Shown piece by piece: positions 1 through 6,379 of a DNA stretch of 6,379 nt. Every line of letters starts with the position of its first letter. Within the stretch, counting starts at the first letter, position 1. The position numbers and the translations under genes were made by a program. Source of the stretch: Kiritimatiellia bacterium (GTDB lineage Bacteria; Verrucomicrobiota; Kiritimatiellia; RFP12; UBA3636). The DNA lies in NCBI GenBank assembly GCA_017476965.1, contig JAFUXX010000439.1, positions 1 to 6,379 on the forward strand. The letters run 5' to 3'. The notes below the pieces were generated by a model that was given only the letters and a program-made list of their open reading frames with translations, was not told the DNA's origin and did not search any database.

Positions 1-783
1 CACGCCCGGCACCGCCGCAATCACGGAGCCGATGGCCGGGACGAAGTTGAGCACGAACGCCGTCACGCCGAGCAGCACCGGCGAGCCCACGCCCAGGAGC
101 CGCAGTCCCGCGTAGACGAGCGCGCCAGTCGCCGCGGAAACCATGGTCTTGATGCCCATGTAGCGGCGCACGTCGGCCGCGAACTTGGTGAGCAGGCGGA
201 TCCGCTCCGGAGTCATCCACGGCGCGGTGCGCATGGCGTGCGGCAGGCGCGGCAGCTCGGCGAGCATGAACGCGACGATGACCAGCACGACCACGCCGTT
301 TTCGACGAGCTTTCCGGCGACGGCGAGCGAACTCTTCGCGAGGTTGGAAATCCACGCCGAGTCGGAGGAGAAAATCCCCACGAGGTACCCGCGCGGCACC
401 GGGAAATCGTTGCGCGCGAGCCATCTTTCGGCGTCGCGCGCGGCGTCCAGCATCTGCCCGTGGTAGTGCGGCAGGTTGCGGGAGAAGTCGGCGAGAGCCG
501 GCGGCAGGACGTACACGAGCGCCCACGCGCACACTCCGGCCATGGCGAGGATTATGGACGCCACGGCGAGCCACGAGGGCAGGCGCAGGCGCCGCAGCGC
601 GTAGTAGAGCGGCGAGAGGACGATCGTCGCGAACGCGATGACCAGCACCTGCGTGAGGAGCGGCGCCGCGGCGCGCATGCCGCCTATCACCACCACGAGG
701 GCGGCGAGAGCCACCAGCGGGCGGGCGAGGCCGTCCGGCGCCATCTGCCCCTTGTGGGGCCCGTGCATTCCGTCTTTTTCCAT
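1..783 (-). CDS. AI-2E/PerM family transporter, N-terminal part (cut by left edge)
   Basis: This reading frame stays open from an ATG at 783 to base 1, giving 261 residues; the C-terminus lies outside the window. Family members are usually about 340-380 residues. I read hydrophobic segments at roughly 22-40, 42-63, 71-93 and 161-177. A soluble stretch (about 96-160) sits between the third and fourth segments, and further hydrophobic segments start near 213 and 235. This N-terminal pattern and the C-terminal motif NFVPAIGSVIAAVPG (246-260) are typical of PF01594, inner-membrane proteins that export AI-2, ions or other small solutes; the substrate cannot be told from sequence. The ATG at 783 was chosen because AAAGGA lies just upstream and the gene begins 34 bp after the purL stop. 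It probably shares a transcript with purL. No functional link to purine synthesis is evident. Family is fairly sure, function is not. Confidence 0.85.
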   Translation of the reverse strand, partial: MEKDGMHGPHKGQMAPDGLARPLVALAALVVVIGGMRAAAPLLTQVLVIAFATIVLSPLYYALRRLRLPSWLAVASIILAMAGVCAWALVYVLPPALADFSRNLPHYHGQMLDAARDAERWLARNDFPVPRGYLVGIFSSDSAWISNLAKSSLAVAGKLVENGVVVLVIVAFMLAELPRLPHAMRTAPWMTPERIRLLTKFAADVRRYMGIKTMVSAATGALVYAGLRLLGVGSPVLLGVTAFVLNFVPAIGSVIAAVPGV

Positions 784-790
784 CGCTCCG

Positions 791-796
791 TCCTTT
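791..796 (-). promoter_or_regulatory. Ribosome-binding site of the AI-2E family transporter
   Basis: On the minus strand the sequence reads AAAGGACGGAGCG immediately before the ATG at 783. AGGA sits about seven bases from the start codon, a normal Shine-Dalgarno distance. It lies in the 34-bp gap after the purL stop and supports the chosen start. No T-rich terminator is visible in the gap, which favours co-transcription with purL. Confidence 0.6.
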
Positions 797-817
797 CCCG
801 CGGTCCAGGCCGCGGCC

Positions 818-3800
818 TCAGCCGACGAATTCCCGCGCGTTGCGGAAGAGTTTCATCCACGGGCCCGACTCGCCGTCGCAGAAGCCGGCCGGGCGGTACG
901 AGAGCTGCACGGAGCGGAAGCAGCGCTCCGGGTGCGGCATCATGATCGTGGCGCGGCCGTCGAGCGTCGTGAAGCCGGTGAGTCCGCCTTCGCTTCCGTT
1001 CGGGTTGTACGGGTAGCGCTCGGTGGCGTTGCCTTCGCCGTCCACGTAGCGCAGCGCGGCGCGGTTGGAGGCGAGCACCCTGTCGCGCGCCTCGGCCGTT
1101 TCGAAACGGGCGAACCCTTCGCCGTGGGCAACGGCTATCGGCAGGCGCGAGCCTTCCATGCCGCGCAGCAGGACCGACGGCGACTTCATGACTTCGAGCG
1201 TGGAGTAGCGCGCCTCGAACTGCATCGAGCGGTTGTGGAGGAACCGCGGCCAGTCCTTGGCGCCGGGGATGATGTCGCGCAGCTGCGAAACCATCTGGCA
1301 GCCGTTGCACACGCCGAGCGTGAACGTGTCGGGCCGCGCGAAGTACTCTTCGAACATGTCGCGCAGCTTCGAGTTGAAGAGAATGGTCTTGGCCCAGCCG
1401 GAACCGGCGCCGAGCACGTCGCCGTAGCTGAAGCCGCCGCACGCGACGAGCCCCTTGAAGCCCGAGAGGTTGGCGCGGCCGGCGAGCAGGTCGGTCACGT
1501 GGACGTCCACCGCCTCGAAGCCCGCGGCGTCGAACGCCGCCGCCATTTCGACGTGGCCGTTCACGCCTTCTTCGCGCAGTATCGCCGCGCGCGGGCGGAT
1601 CGACGGATCCGCGACGTGCGGCGCTTCCTCCGGGTCGAAGGAGAGCTTGAAGCGCATCGGGACGGGGCTTTCCTCGCAGGCGTTTTCGCGCTCCTGCCGC
1701 GCGCAGTCCGGGTTGTCGCGCAGTTCGCGCATGCGCACCGAGCCTTCGCTCCACACCGCGCGCAGGCGGCAGAGCGGGGCGTCGAGTTTGAGCGTGGACC
1801 CGAAGCGCACCGAGAGGAAGCGGCTCTTCTGGTCGGCCGTGCCGATGCGGGAGACCGAAAGCCCCTGCTCGGAGAAGGCAGAAAGCACGGCCGATTCGTC
1901 GCTGCCCGCGACTTGGAGCACCATGCCGGGCTCTTCGGCGAAGAGCGCGGCGAGCGTTTCGTTCTGCGTGCCCGCGGAGGGGAGGCGCAGGTCGACGCCG
2001 ACTCCGCCTGAGAACGCCATTTCCGCAACCGCGGTCGCGAGGCCGCCGTCGGAGCGGTCGTGCGCCGCGAGAATCTTCCCCTCGCGCAGGAGGCGCTGGA
2101 AGACGGGCCAGAAGGCGACGAGGCGCGCGGGGTCGTCGAAGTCCGGCACGTCGCCGCCCGTCATGCCCCAGCACTGGGAGAGAATCGAACCGCCGAGGCG
2201 GTGCTTGCCGGCCGCAAAATCGACGAGCAGGAGCGCGGAACCGGGAACCGGCTTGAGGTCCGGCGTCACGCCGATCCTGACGTCCGGCACCGGACCGAAC
2301 GCCGAAACGACGAGCGAAACGGGCGAGAGCTGGCGGTGCTCGGCGCCGGAGGCGTCCGTCCAGACGGTGGACATCGAGCAGGAGTCCTTGCCGACGGGAA
2401 TCGAGAGCGACGCGGCGGGGCAGAATTCCATCGCCACGGCGCGCACGGTGTCGAACAGCTCCGCGTCCTGGCCCGGACGTCCGCACGCGGCCATCCAGTT
2501 GGCCGAGAGTTTCACCGAGCCGAGGTCGGGCACGCCCGCGGAAGCGAGGTTGAGAACCGCTTCGGCGACGGCGAGGCGGCCGGACGCCGGACCGTCGGTG
2601 ACCGCGACGGGCGCGCGCTCGCCGCAGGCCATCGCCGCGCCGTCCCAGCCGCGGTAGCCCGAGGTGACGACGGCGTTGTCCGCTACCGGGAGCTGGAACG
2701 GGCCGCACATCTGGTCGCGGTGGACCGTTCCCGTGACGGTGCGGTCGGCAATCGAAATGAGGAACGTCTTGTCGCCGACCGTTGGATGCGCGAGCACGCG
2801 GTAGAGCGCGTCGAGCGCGTCCGGGGCGACGGGCACGGGCGGGGCCGGAGGCTCGGGAGATTCGGGAGATTCCGGAGGTTCCTGAGATTCCGGAGGCTCG
2901 GGAGGTTCCGGAGATTCCGGAGATTCCGGAGGTTCCGGAGGTTCCGGAGGCTCCGGAGATTCCGGAGGTTCCGGAGATTCCTGGACGGGCGCGGTGCGGC
3001 GCGCTTGCAGCGCTTCGAATTCCGCGAGAAGAGGATCGGACGGTTCTTCCTTTTCGGGCACAGCCGTCTCCGCGGGCTGGTCGGCCGCCGCGGCGTCGGC
3101 GACGGGTTCGGGCGCGGGTTTGGGCGCGAAGCCCGGGGGAAGCGTGCGGCCGGCCGGGGAAGCGAATTCCACGGGCGGGAGGACGACCGGCTCGTGCACG
3201 GCGTCGCGGTGCATGCGTGGCGGCTTGCCGAGCAGCACGCCGATGTCCATGTCGATCGGCTTGTCGCCGAAAGCGGAGTCCTCAAGCACGAGGCGGCCGT
3301 CGCCCGTGGCGACGCCGACGAACGCGACGGGGCAGCGCTCGCGCTCGCAGAGCTTTTCGAACATGGCGCGCGACTCGGGGCGGATCGCGAGGACGTACCG
3401 CTCCTGCGCTTCGCAGCACCAGATTTCCATCGGCGTCATCGACGGCTCTTCGTTGTGGACCGCGCGCAGGTCGAAGTGGCCGCCGGTCTTTTCGACGAGT
3501 TCCGGGCAGCCGTTCGAGAGGCCGCCGGCGCCGAGGTCGTGGATCGAAAGGATCGGGTTCTTTTCGGGGCCGAGCGCGACGCACTCTTCGATCACCTCCT
3601 GGCAGCGGCGCTGCATTTCGGCGTTGCCGCGCTGGACGGAATCGAAGTCGAGCTCCGCGTCGTTGGAGCCGAGGACGAGCGAAGAAGCGGCGCCGCCGCC
3701 GAGGCCGATGCGCATGGCCGGGCCGCCGATCTGCACGATGAGCGAGCCGACGGGGATGTCCTGCTTCTCGATCATCGAGCGGCGGATGTTGCCCATGCCG

Positions 3801-5026
3801 CCCGCGAGCATGATCGGCTTGTCGTAGCCCCACGAGCGGCCGCCGGCTTCTGCTTCGAACGCGCGGAAGAAGCCGCAGAGCTGCGGACGGCCGAACTCGT
3901 TGCCGAACGACGCGCCGCCGATCGGGCCGTCGAGCATGATCTGGAGCGGCGTGGCGAGGCGCGGATTCGCTTCGACCGGTTGTTCCCACGGCAGAAGGTA
4001 GCCCGGGATGCGCAGGTTGGAAACCATGAACCCGCAGATGCCGCACTTGGTCCGGGAGCCGGAGCCCGTCGCCGCCTCGTCGCGGATTTCGCCGCCGACG
4101 CCCGTCGCGGCGCCCGGGAACGGCGAAATCGCGGTCGGGTGGTTGTGCGTCTCGACCTTCATGAGGATGTCCACCATGTCGGTTTCGTGGCGCCAGACGC
4201 GCGTTTCGGGATCGCGCACGAACGCGTCGGTCTCGAAGCCTTCGATCACGCCCGAGTTGTCCGCGTACGCGACGAGCGTGCCTTGCGGGTGCACGGCGTG
4301 GGTGTGGCGGATCATCTTGAAGAGCGAGAGCTCCTCGGGCGTGCCGTCGAGCGTCCACGACGCGTTGAAAATCTTGTGGCGGCAGTGTTCGGAGTTGACC
4401 TGGCCGAACATCACGATCTCGGTGTCCGTCGGGTTCTTGCCCGCCTTGGCGAAGCAGTCGGCGAGGTAGTCGATTTCGTCCGGCGCGAGCGCGAGGCCCA
4501 TTTCGACGTTGGCCTTTTCGATCGCGGCGCGGCCTTCGGCGAGCACGTCGTACGTGCGCCCGGGTTTCGGCGCGCCGGTCGCGAAGATGTCGGAAAGGTC
4601 GTCGTACACGCCCTCGGTCATGCGGTCGTGGAGCGCGGGAAACGCCGGGGCGAGGACTGCGGGGGGCAGCGGGCGGCCGGCCTTCGAGGCGCGGAACGCG
4701 ATCGCGCGCTCGACGCGGCGCACGTACTTGCCGAGCCCGCAGGAGCGGAAGATGTCGCTCGCCTTGGAGCTCCACGGCGAAATCGTCCCCTTGCGCGGCG
4801 ACACGAACACGACGCCCTTTTCGCGGGGCTGCGCGCGGCCGATCGCGCCGAGGAGTTCGGAAGCGCGGACTATGGCTTCGTCTGGCAGCTCTATCGGCGC
4901 GTCGAGAAGGTACGTCCAGTCGGCGGCGAGGTCGACCGCCGGGTCGCCGAGCGCCTCCCGCACCGCGTCGCGGAGCGCTGAAAGACGGAATTCCGGGAAG
5001 GCTTGGGTGCCGAGTAGCGTGAGCAT
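818..5026 (-). CDS. purL: Phosphoribosylformylglycinamidine synthase, large single-chain PurL
   Basis: This cytosolic enzyme converts FGAR, glutamine and ATP to FGAM in de novo purine synthesis. It is complete at 1402 residues; the enterobacterial enzyme has about 1295. The N-terminal PurS-like domain begins [20 protein letters not shown]. Signature motifs follow: SEHCRHK (212-218), ETHNHP (292-297), [12 protein letters not shown] (495-506) and GVLLGKPP (596-603). The second AIR-synthase-like half starts near 745 ([13 protein letters not shown]). The glutamine amidotransferase domain runs from about 1144 to the end, with nucleophile Cys1240 in GVCNGCQ and His1365/Glu1367 in HPERCF. Compared from memory with Salmonella Cys1135/His1260/Glu1262, all three are shifted by exactly 105. 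The excess is a Pro/Glu-rich insertion in the linker at about 609-735. The ATG at 5026 was chosen because homology begins there; the frame is open to a TTG at 5116, but those 30 extra residues look non-homologous. No clear Shine-Dalgarno precedes the ATG. Function is very secure. Confidence 0.98.
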   Translation of the reverse strand: MLTLLGTQAFPEFRLSALRDAVREALGDPAVDLAADWTYLLDAPIELPDEAIVRASELLGAIGRAQPREKGVVFVSPRKGTISPWSSKASDIFRSCGLGKYVRRVERAIAFRASKAGRPLPPAVLAPAFPALHDRMTEGVYDDLSDIFATGAPKPGRTYDVLAEGRAAIEKANVEMGLALAPDEIDYLADCFAKAGKNPTDTEIVMFGQVNSEHCRHKIFNASWTLDGTPEELSLFKMIRHTHAVHPQGTLVAYADNSGVIEGFETDAFVRDPETRVWRHETDMVDILMKVETHNHPTAISPFPGAATGVGGEIRDEAATGSGSRTKCGICGFMVSNLRIPGYLLPWEQPVEANPRLATPLQIMLDGPIGGASFGNEFGRPQLCGFFRAFEAEAGGRSWGYDKPIMLAGGMGNIRRSMIEKQDIPVGSLIVQIGGPAMRIGLGGGAASSLVLGSNDAELDFDSVQRGNAEMQRRCQEVIEECVALGPEKNPILSIHDLGAGGLSNGCPELVEKTGGHFDLRAVHNEEPSMTPMEIWCCEAQERYVLAIRPESRAMFEKLCERERCPVAFVGVATGDGRLVLEDSAFGDKPIDMDIGVLLGKPPRMHRDAVHEPVVLPPVEFASPAGRTLPPGFAPKPAPEPVADAAAADQPAETAVPEKEEPSDPLLAEFEALQARRTAPVQESPEPPESPEPPEPPEPPESPESPEPPEPPESQEPPESPESPEPPAPPVPVAPDALDALYRVLAHPTVGDKTFLISIADRTVTGTVHRDQMCGPFQLPVADNAVVTSGYRGWDGAAMACGERAPVAVTDGPASGRLAVAEAVLNLASAGVPDLGSVKLSANWMAACGRPGQDAELFDTVRAVAMEFCPAASLSIPVGKDSCSMSTVWTDASGAEHRQLSPVSLVVSAFGPVPDVRIGVTPDLKPVPGSALLLVDFAAGKHRLGGSILSQCWGMTGGDVPDFDDPARLVAFWPVFQRLLREGKILAAHDRSDGGLATAVAEMAFSGGVGVDLRLPSAGTQNETLAALFAEEPGMVLQVAGSDESAVLSAFSEQGLSVSRIGTADQKSRFLSVRFGSTLKLDAPLCRLRAVWSEGSVRMRELRDNPDCARQERENACEESPVPMRFKLSFDPEEAPHVADPSIRPRAAILREEGVNGHVEMAAAFDAAGFEAVDVHVTDLLAGRANLSGFKGLVACGGFSYGDVLGAGSGWAKTILFNSKLRDMFEEYFARPDTFTLGVCNGCQMVSQLRDIIPGAKDWPRFLHNRSMQFEARYSTLEVMKSPSVLLRGMEGSRLPIAVAHGEGFARFETAEARDRVLASNRAALRYVDGEGNATERYPYNPNGSEGGLTGFTTLDGRATIMMPHPERCFRSVQLSYRPAGFCDGESGPWMKLFRNAREFVG
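2846..2980 (-). repeat. Tandem 9-bp repeat, 15 copies, encoding Glu-(Ser/Pro)-Pro in PurL linker
   Basis: Fifteen uninterrupted 9-bp units lie in frame within purL (residues 683-727). In coding sense each unit is GA(A/G)-(T/C)CT-CC(G/C), giving ESP or EPP; one unit reads ESQ. In coding order: [45 protein letters not shown]. An APP and a VPV triplet follow. Units differ by only one or a few bases. Copy length is exact, so the array can gain or lose units without a frameshift. It would form an acidic, extended, probably disordered polyproline-like tether between the two AIR-synthase halves. The copy number is read directly from the sequence; the structural role is inferred. Confidence 0.95.
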
Positions 5027-5090
5027 TGTCGTTCGGAGCGTGGAAAATGCGGTGGAATGGCCCCGGAAGGGCCGGAAAGGGAGGCGAGGC

Positions 5091-5114
5091 GGCGCACCGC
5101 CCCGCGCGTGCGCC
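5091..5114 (-). promoter_or_regulatory. Perfect 7-bp inverted repeat in the purL leader (operator or 5'-UTR hairpin candidate)
   Basis: GGCGCAC at 5091-5097 is the exact reverse complement of GTGCGCC at 5108-5114, separated by a 10-base G+C-only spacer. The dyad lies directly downstream of the candidate -10 box, where transcription would start, so it could be a repressor site or a hairpin at the transcript's 5' end. It does not resemble the enterobacterial PurR operator. In such G+C-rich DNA a chance dyad is possible. A weaker 5-bp inverted repeat (GGCCC/GGGCC) sits further into the leader at 5059-5073. Confidence 0.3.
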
Positions 5115-5115
5115 A

Positions 5116-5124
5116 ATCATACCA
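5116..5124 (-). promoter_or_regulatory. purL: Candidate extended -10 promoter for purL
   Basis: The minus strand reads TGGTATGAT here: an extended -10 (TGN) followed by TATGAT, one mismatch from TATAAT. It is about 90 bp upstream of the purL ATG, in the most A+T-rich patch of a very G+C-rich intergenic region. No good -35 hexamer is seen at 16-18 bp spacing; TTGTCT at 5134-5139 is too close (12 bp). An extended -10 can work without a strong -35, so this is the most plausible purL promoter in view, though only by inspection. Confidence 0.35.
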
Positions 5125-5146
5125 CACTCGGCCAGACAATGCACTT

Positions 5147-5161
5147 GCCGCCCGCGGCGGC
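5147..5161 (-). terminator. Weak terminator-like hairpin after the debranching-enzyme gene
   Basis: Three bases past the TGA of the debranching-enzyme gene, the minus strand reads GCCGCC-GCG-GGCGGC. This is a perfect 6-bp, all-G+C stem with a three-base loop. No T-tract follows, so it is not a classical intrinsic terminator. It may slow or partly end transcription before purL, or be a by-product of base composition. Confidence 0.25.
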
Positions 5162-5164
5162 GGA

Positions 5165-6379
5165 TCAGACGCCGAGGGCGCGGGCGAGGCGGAGGAATTC
5201 GGAGACGCTCCAGGCCTGGGCGTCGCAGCCGCGGCCGGCGTGGGGGGCGTCGCCGTCGAAGATTTCGGGGAGATGTCCGATGCAGCCGCTTTCGAGGAGC
5301 GGCACCGCGGTGGCGAGCAGCGAGGCGGCCGCGGGGCGGGCGGATTCGCCGTACACCGCAAGCAGCGCTTCGGCGTACGACGGGAACGGCCACGGCCACG
5401 CCGTGCCGTTGTGGTATGCCGGCTTGCGGCGGGTGTCTTCGTCCCCTTCGTAGCGGCCCCAGTACGGGCGCGCCGGGTCGTTGAGCAGCCCGTCCTTGCC
5501 CCATATCGGCAGCTCGTACGAGACCCGGCCCGGCGCGAGCGTGCGGATCGCGCCCGGAACGAGCAGCCGCGCGGAACTTTCCACCACGCCGCGCGCGGCG
5601 GCGGAGTCATGCGGCACGGCGCCGAGCGTGACCGCGAAAAGCTGGTTGCAGCGCAGGTGGTCGTCCGCCGCCGCTTCCGCGGCCGGACGGAACCCGCCGG
5701 GCGCGTGCAGGCAGTCGGAGAGAAAATCGCGGTCCGGCCGCCGGAAGAGGCGCGCGAAAGATTCCGCCGCCTTTGCGCGCAGCTTTTTCCACGGTCCGGA
5801 CTTGTCGATCGCCGCGGCGAGGGAGAGGGCGCGCAGCCACAGCGCCTGGATTTCCACCGGATAGCCCTCGCGCGGCGTTCCGGCGGGGTAGTTGGTGTCC
5901 ATCCACGTGAAGTGCGGCGGGGAGAAAACGAGGCCGGACTCCGCATCGACCTTGATGCCGTTCGGCGTCCCTTCCAGGTAGCCGCGGCATATCGACAGCA
6001 CCACTTCGCCGACAGTGCGGTCCGACGGCGCGCACTTCGCGCCGAGCGTCTTGCGGCGGCCCGCTTTTTTGCACAGGTCGCCGACGACGACGCAGTACCA
6101 CAGCGGCGCGTCGGAAGTGTCGCGGTTGGAGGCGTCCGCTCCGTGGATCATGTTCGGGAGCGTGCCGCGGTCTTCGAACGCCCCGAAGCGCCGCAACACC
6201 GCGAGCGTTTCGGCGTCCATGCCGTCGGCGAGCGCGCCGCGCAGCGCGATGAACGTGTCGCGTCCCCAGTCGAGGAACCACGGGTAGCCGGCGATGACGG
6301 TCGGCGCGCCGTCGCGGCGGGCGACGAACGCCCGGAACGCCGCCGAAAGCGCGTCGCCGAGCGCCCCGCCGGACGGACG
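5165..6379 (-). CDS. Glycogen-debranching enzyme / amylo-alpha-1,6-glucosidase, C-terminal part (cut by right edge)
   Basis: The frame is open from the right edge to a TGA at 5165-5167, giving 404 visible residues. The start and probably an N-terminal domain of some 250-300 residues lie outside. The visible part matches the (alpha/alpha)6-barrel catalytic domain of bacterial/archaeal debranching enzymes (GDE_C, PF06202). It has AGYPWFLDWGRDTFIALRG at visible residues 30-48, then SPPHFTWMDTNYPAG, CNQLFAVTL, YHNGTAWPWPFPSY, LPEIFDGD (370-377) and GCDAQAWSVSEFLR near the end. The family hydrolyses alpha-1,6 branch points of glycogen limit dextrins in the cytosol. By family analogy, Asp41 of WGRDT and Glu372 of LPEIFDGD are candidate catalytic carboxylates, which is inference. 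No signal peptide can be judged because the N-terminus is missing. An internal ATG at 6220 is not the real start, since conserved sequence continues upstream of it. The gene ends 138 bp before purL on the same strand. Confidence 0.92.
   Translation of the reverse strand, partial: RPSGGALGDALSAAFRAFVARRDGAPTVIAGYPWFLDWGRDTFIALRGALADGMDAETLAVLRRFGAFEDRGTLPNMIHGADASNRDTSDAPLWYCVVVGDLCKKAGRRKTLGAKCAPSDRTVGEVVLSICRGYLEGTPNGIKVDAESGLVFSPPHFTWMDTNYPAGTPREGYPVEIQALWLRALSLAAAIDKSGPWKKLRAKAAESFARLFRRPDRDFLSDCLHAPGGFRPAAEAAADDHLRCNQLFAVTLGAVPHDSAAARGVVESSARLLVPGAIRTLAPGRVSYELPIWGKDGLLNDPARPYWGRYEGDEDTRRKPAYHNGTAWPWPFPSYAEALLAVYGESARPAAASLLATAVPLLESGCIGHLPEIFDGDAPHAGRGCDAQAWSVSEFLRLARALGV

Larger units (their letters stand above)
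5027..5164 (-). other. Intergenic leader between debranching-enzyme gene and purL
   Basis: This 138-bp gap holds, in transcription order, the terminator-like hairpin, the extended -10 candidate, the 7-bp dyad and a weaker 5-bp hairpin at 5059-5073. The last bases before the purL ATG read CTCCGAACGACA and lack a recognisable Shine-Dalgarno sequence. I see no purine-riboswitch core and no small gene that stands out. Confidence 0.6.

Noticed and set aside
808..817. Palindrome GGCCGCGGCC right after the purL stop, as a possible terminator
   Set aside because: It is too short to form a stable stem with a loop and has no T-tract; the transporter gene follows almost at once with its own ribosome-binding site.
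687..2708. A 673-residue minus-strand frame overlapping the 3' half of purL
   Set aside because: It is an out-of-frame shadow of purL, Arg-rich and without family motifs, and it also overlaps the transporter start.
2846..2980. Direct repeats read as a possible CRISPR array or intergenic satellite
   Set aside because: The units are 9 bp, directly abutting with no spacers, and in frame inside a coding gene.
2060..4981. A 973-residue open frame on the plus strand, antisense to purL
   Set aside because: It lies wholly opposite a gene with unmistakable PurL motifs. Its product is Arg/Ala/Glu-rich with no recognisable domain, and the 9-bp array becomes a meaningless Phe-Arg-Arg run. Long antisense frames are expected in G+C-rich DNA.
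5027..5116. N-terminal extension of PurL to a TTG at 5116
   Set aside because: The 30 added residues are low-complexity Arg/Pro-rich and precede the point where family similarity begins. The extension would also overlap the best promoter candidate.
5027..5164. Purine riboswitch or other structured RNA in the purL leader
   Set aside because: I see no conserved purine-aptamer core or loop pairing; only short G+C hairpins are visible.
5165..6220. Starting the debranching enzyme at the internal ATG at 6220
   Set aside because: The conserved GYPWFLDWGRDTFIALRG motif lies upstream of that ATG in the same open frame, so the gene extends past the right edge.

Overview
This is a G+C-rich bacterial chromosomal segment, roughly two-thirds G+C by eye. 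It is densely coding, and every recognisable gene lies on the minus strand. From right to left, in transcription order, it holds: (1) the C-terminal part of a glycogen-debranching / amylo-alpha-1,6-glucosidase-type enzyme running off the right edge (stop at 5165-5167); (2) a 138-bp intergenic leader (5027-5164); (3) a complete, very large single-chain phosphoribosylformylglycinamidine synthase, PurL (5026 to 818, 1402 residues); (4) a 34-bp gap with a ribosome-binding site; (5) the N-terminal 261 residues of an AI-2E/PerM-family membrane transporter running off the left edge.

The organism cannot be named securely. The strong G+C bias and the pairing of a bacterial/archaeal-type debranching enzyme with the large fused form of PurL would fit a high-G+C Gram-negative or PVC-type bacterium, but this is only a guess. 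PurL matches the gammaproteobacterial large-type enzyme closely. All signature motifs are present: the N-terminal half, both AIR-synthase-like halves and a C-terminal glutamine amidotransferase with an intact Cys/His/Glu triad.

The genes do not form an obvious pathway. PurL makes FGAM in de novo purine synthesis, the debranching enzyme belongs to glycogen/alpha-glucan breakdown, and the transporter family exports small molecules or ions. PurL and the transporter are close enough to be co-transcribed. The debranching gene is separated from purL by a leader with a candidate extended -10 promoter and a perfect 7-bp dyad.

The feature most worth a second look is inside purL. The linker joining its two AIR-synthase halves is expanded by about 105 residues relative to the enterobacterial enzyme. 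It contains 15 exact-length tandem copies of a 9-bp unit encoding Glu-(Ser/Pro)-Pro, with codon use unlike the rest of the gene. I see no RNA genes, mobile elements, CRISPR arrays or undescribed multi-gene system in the window.
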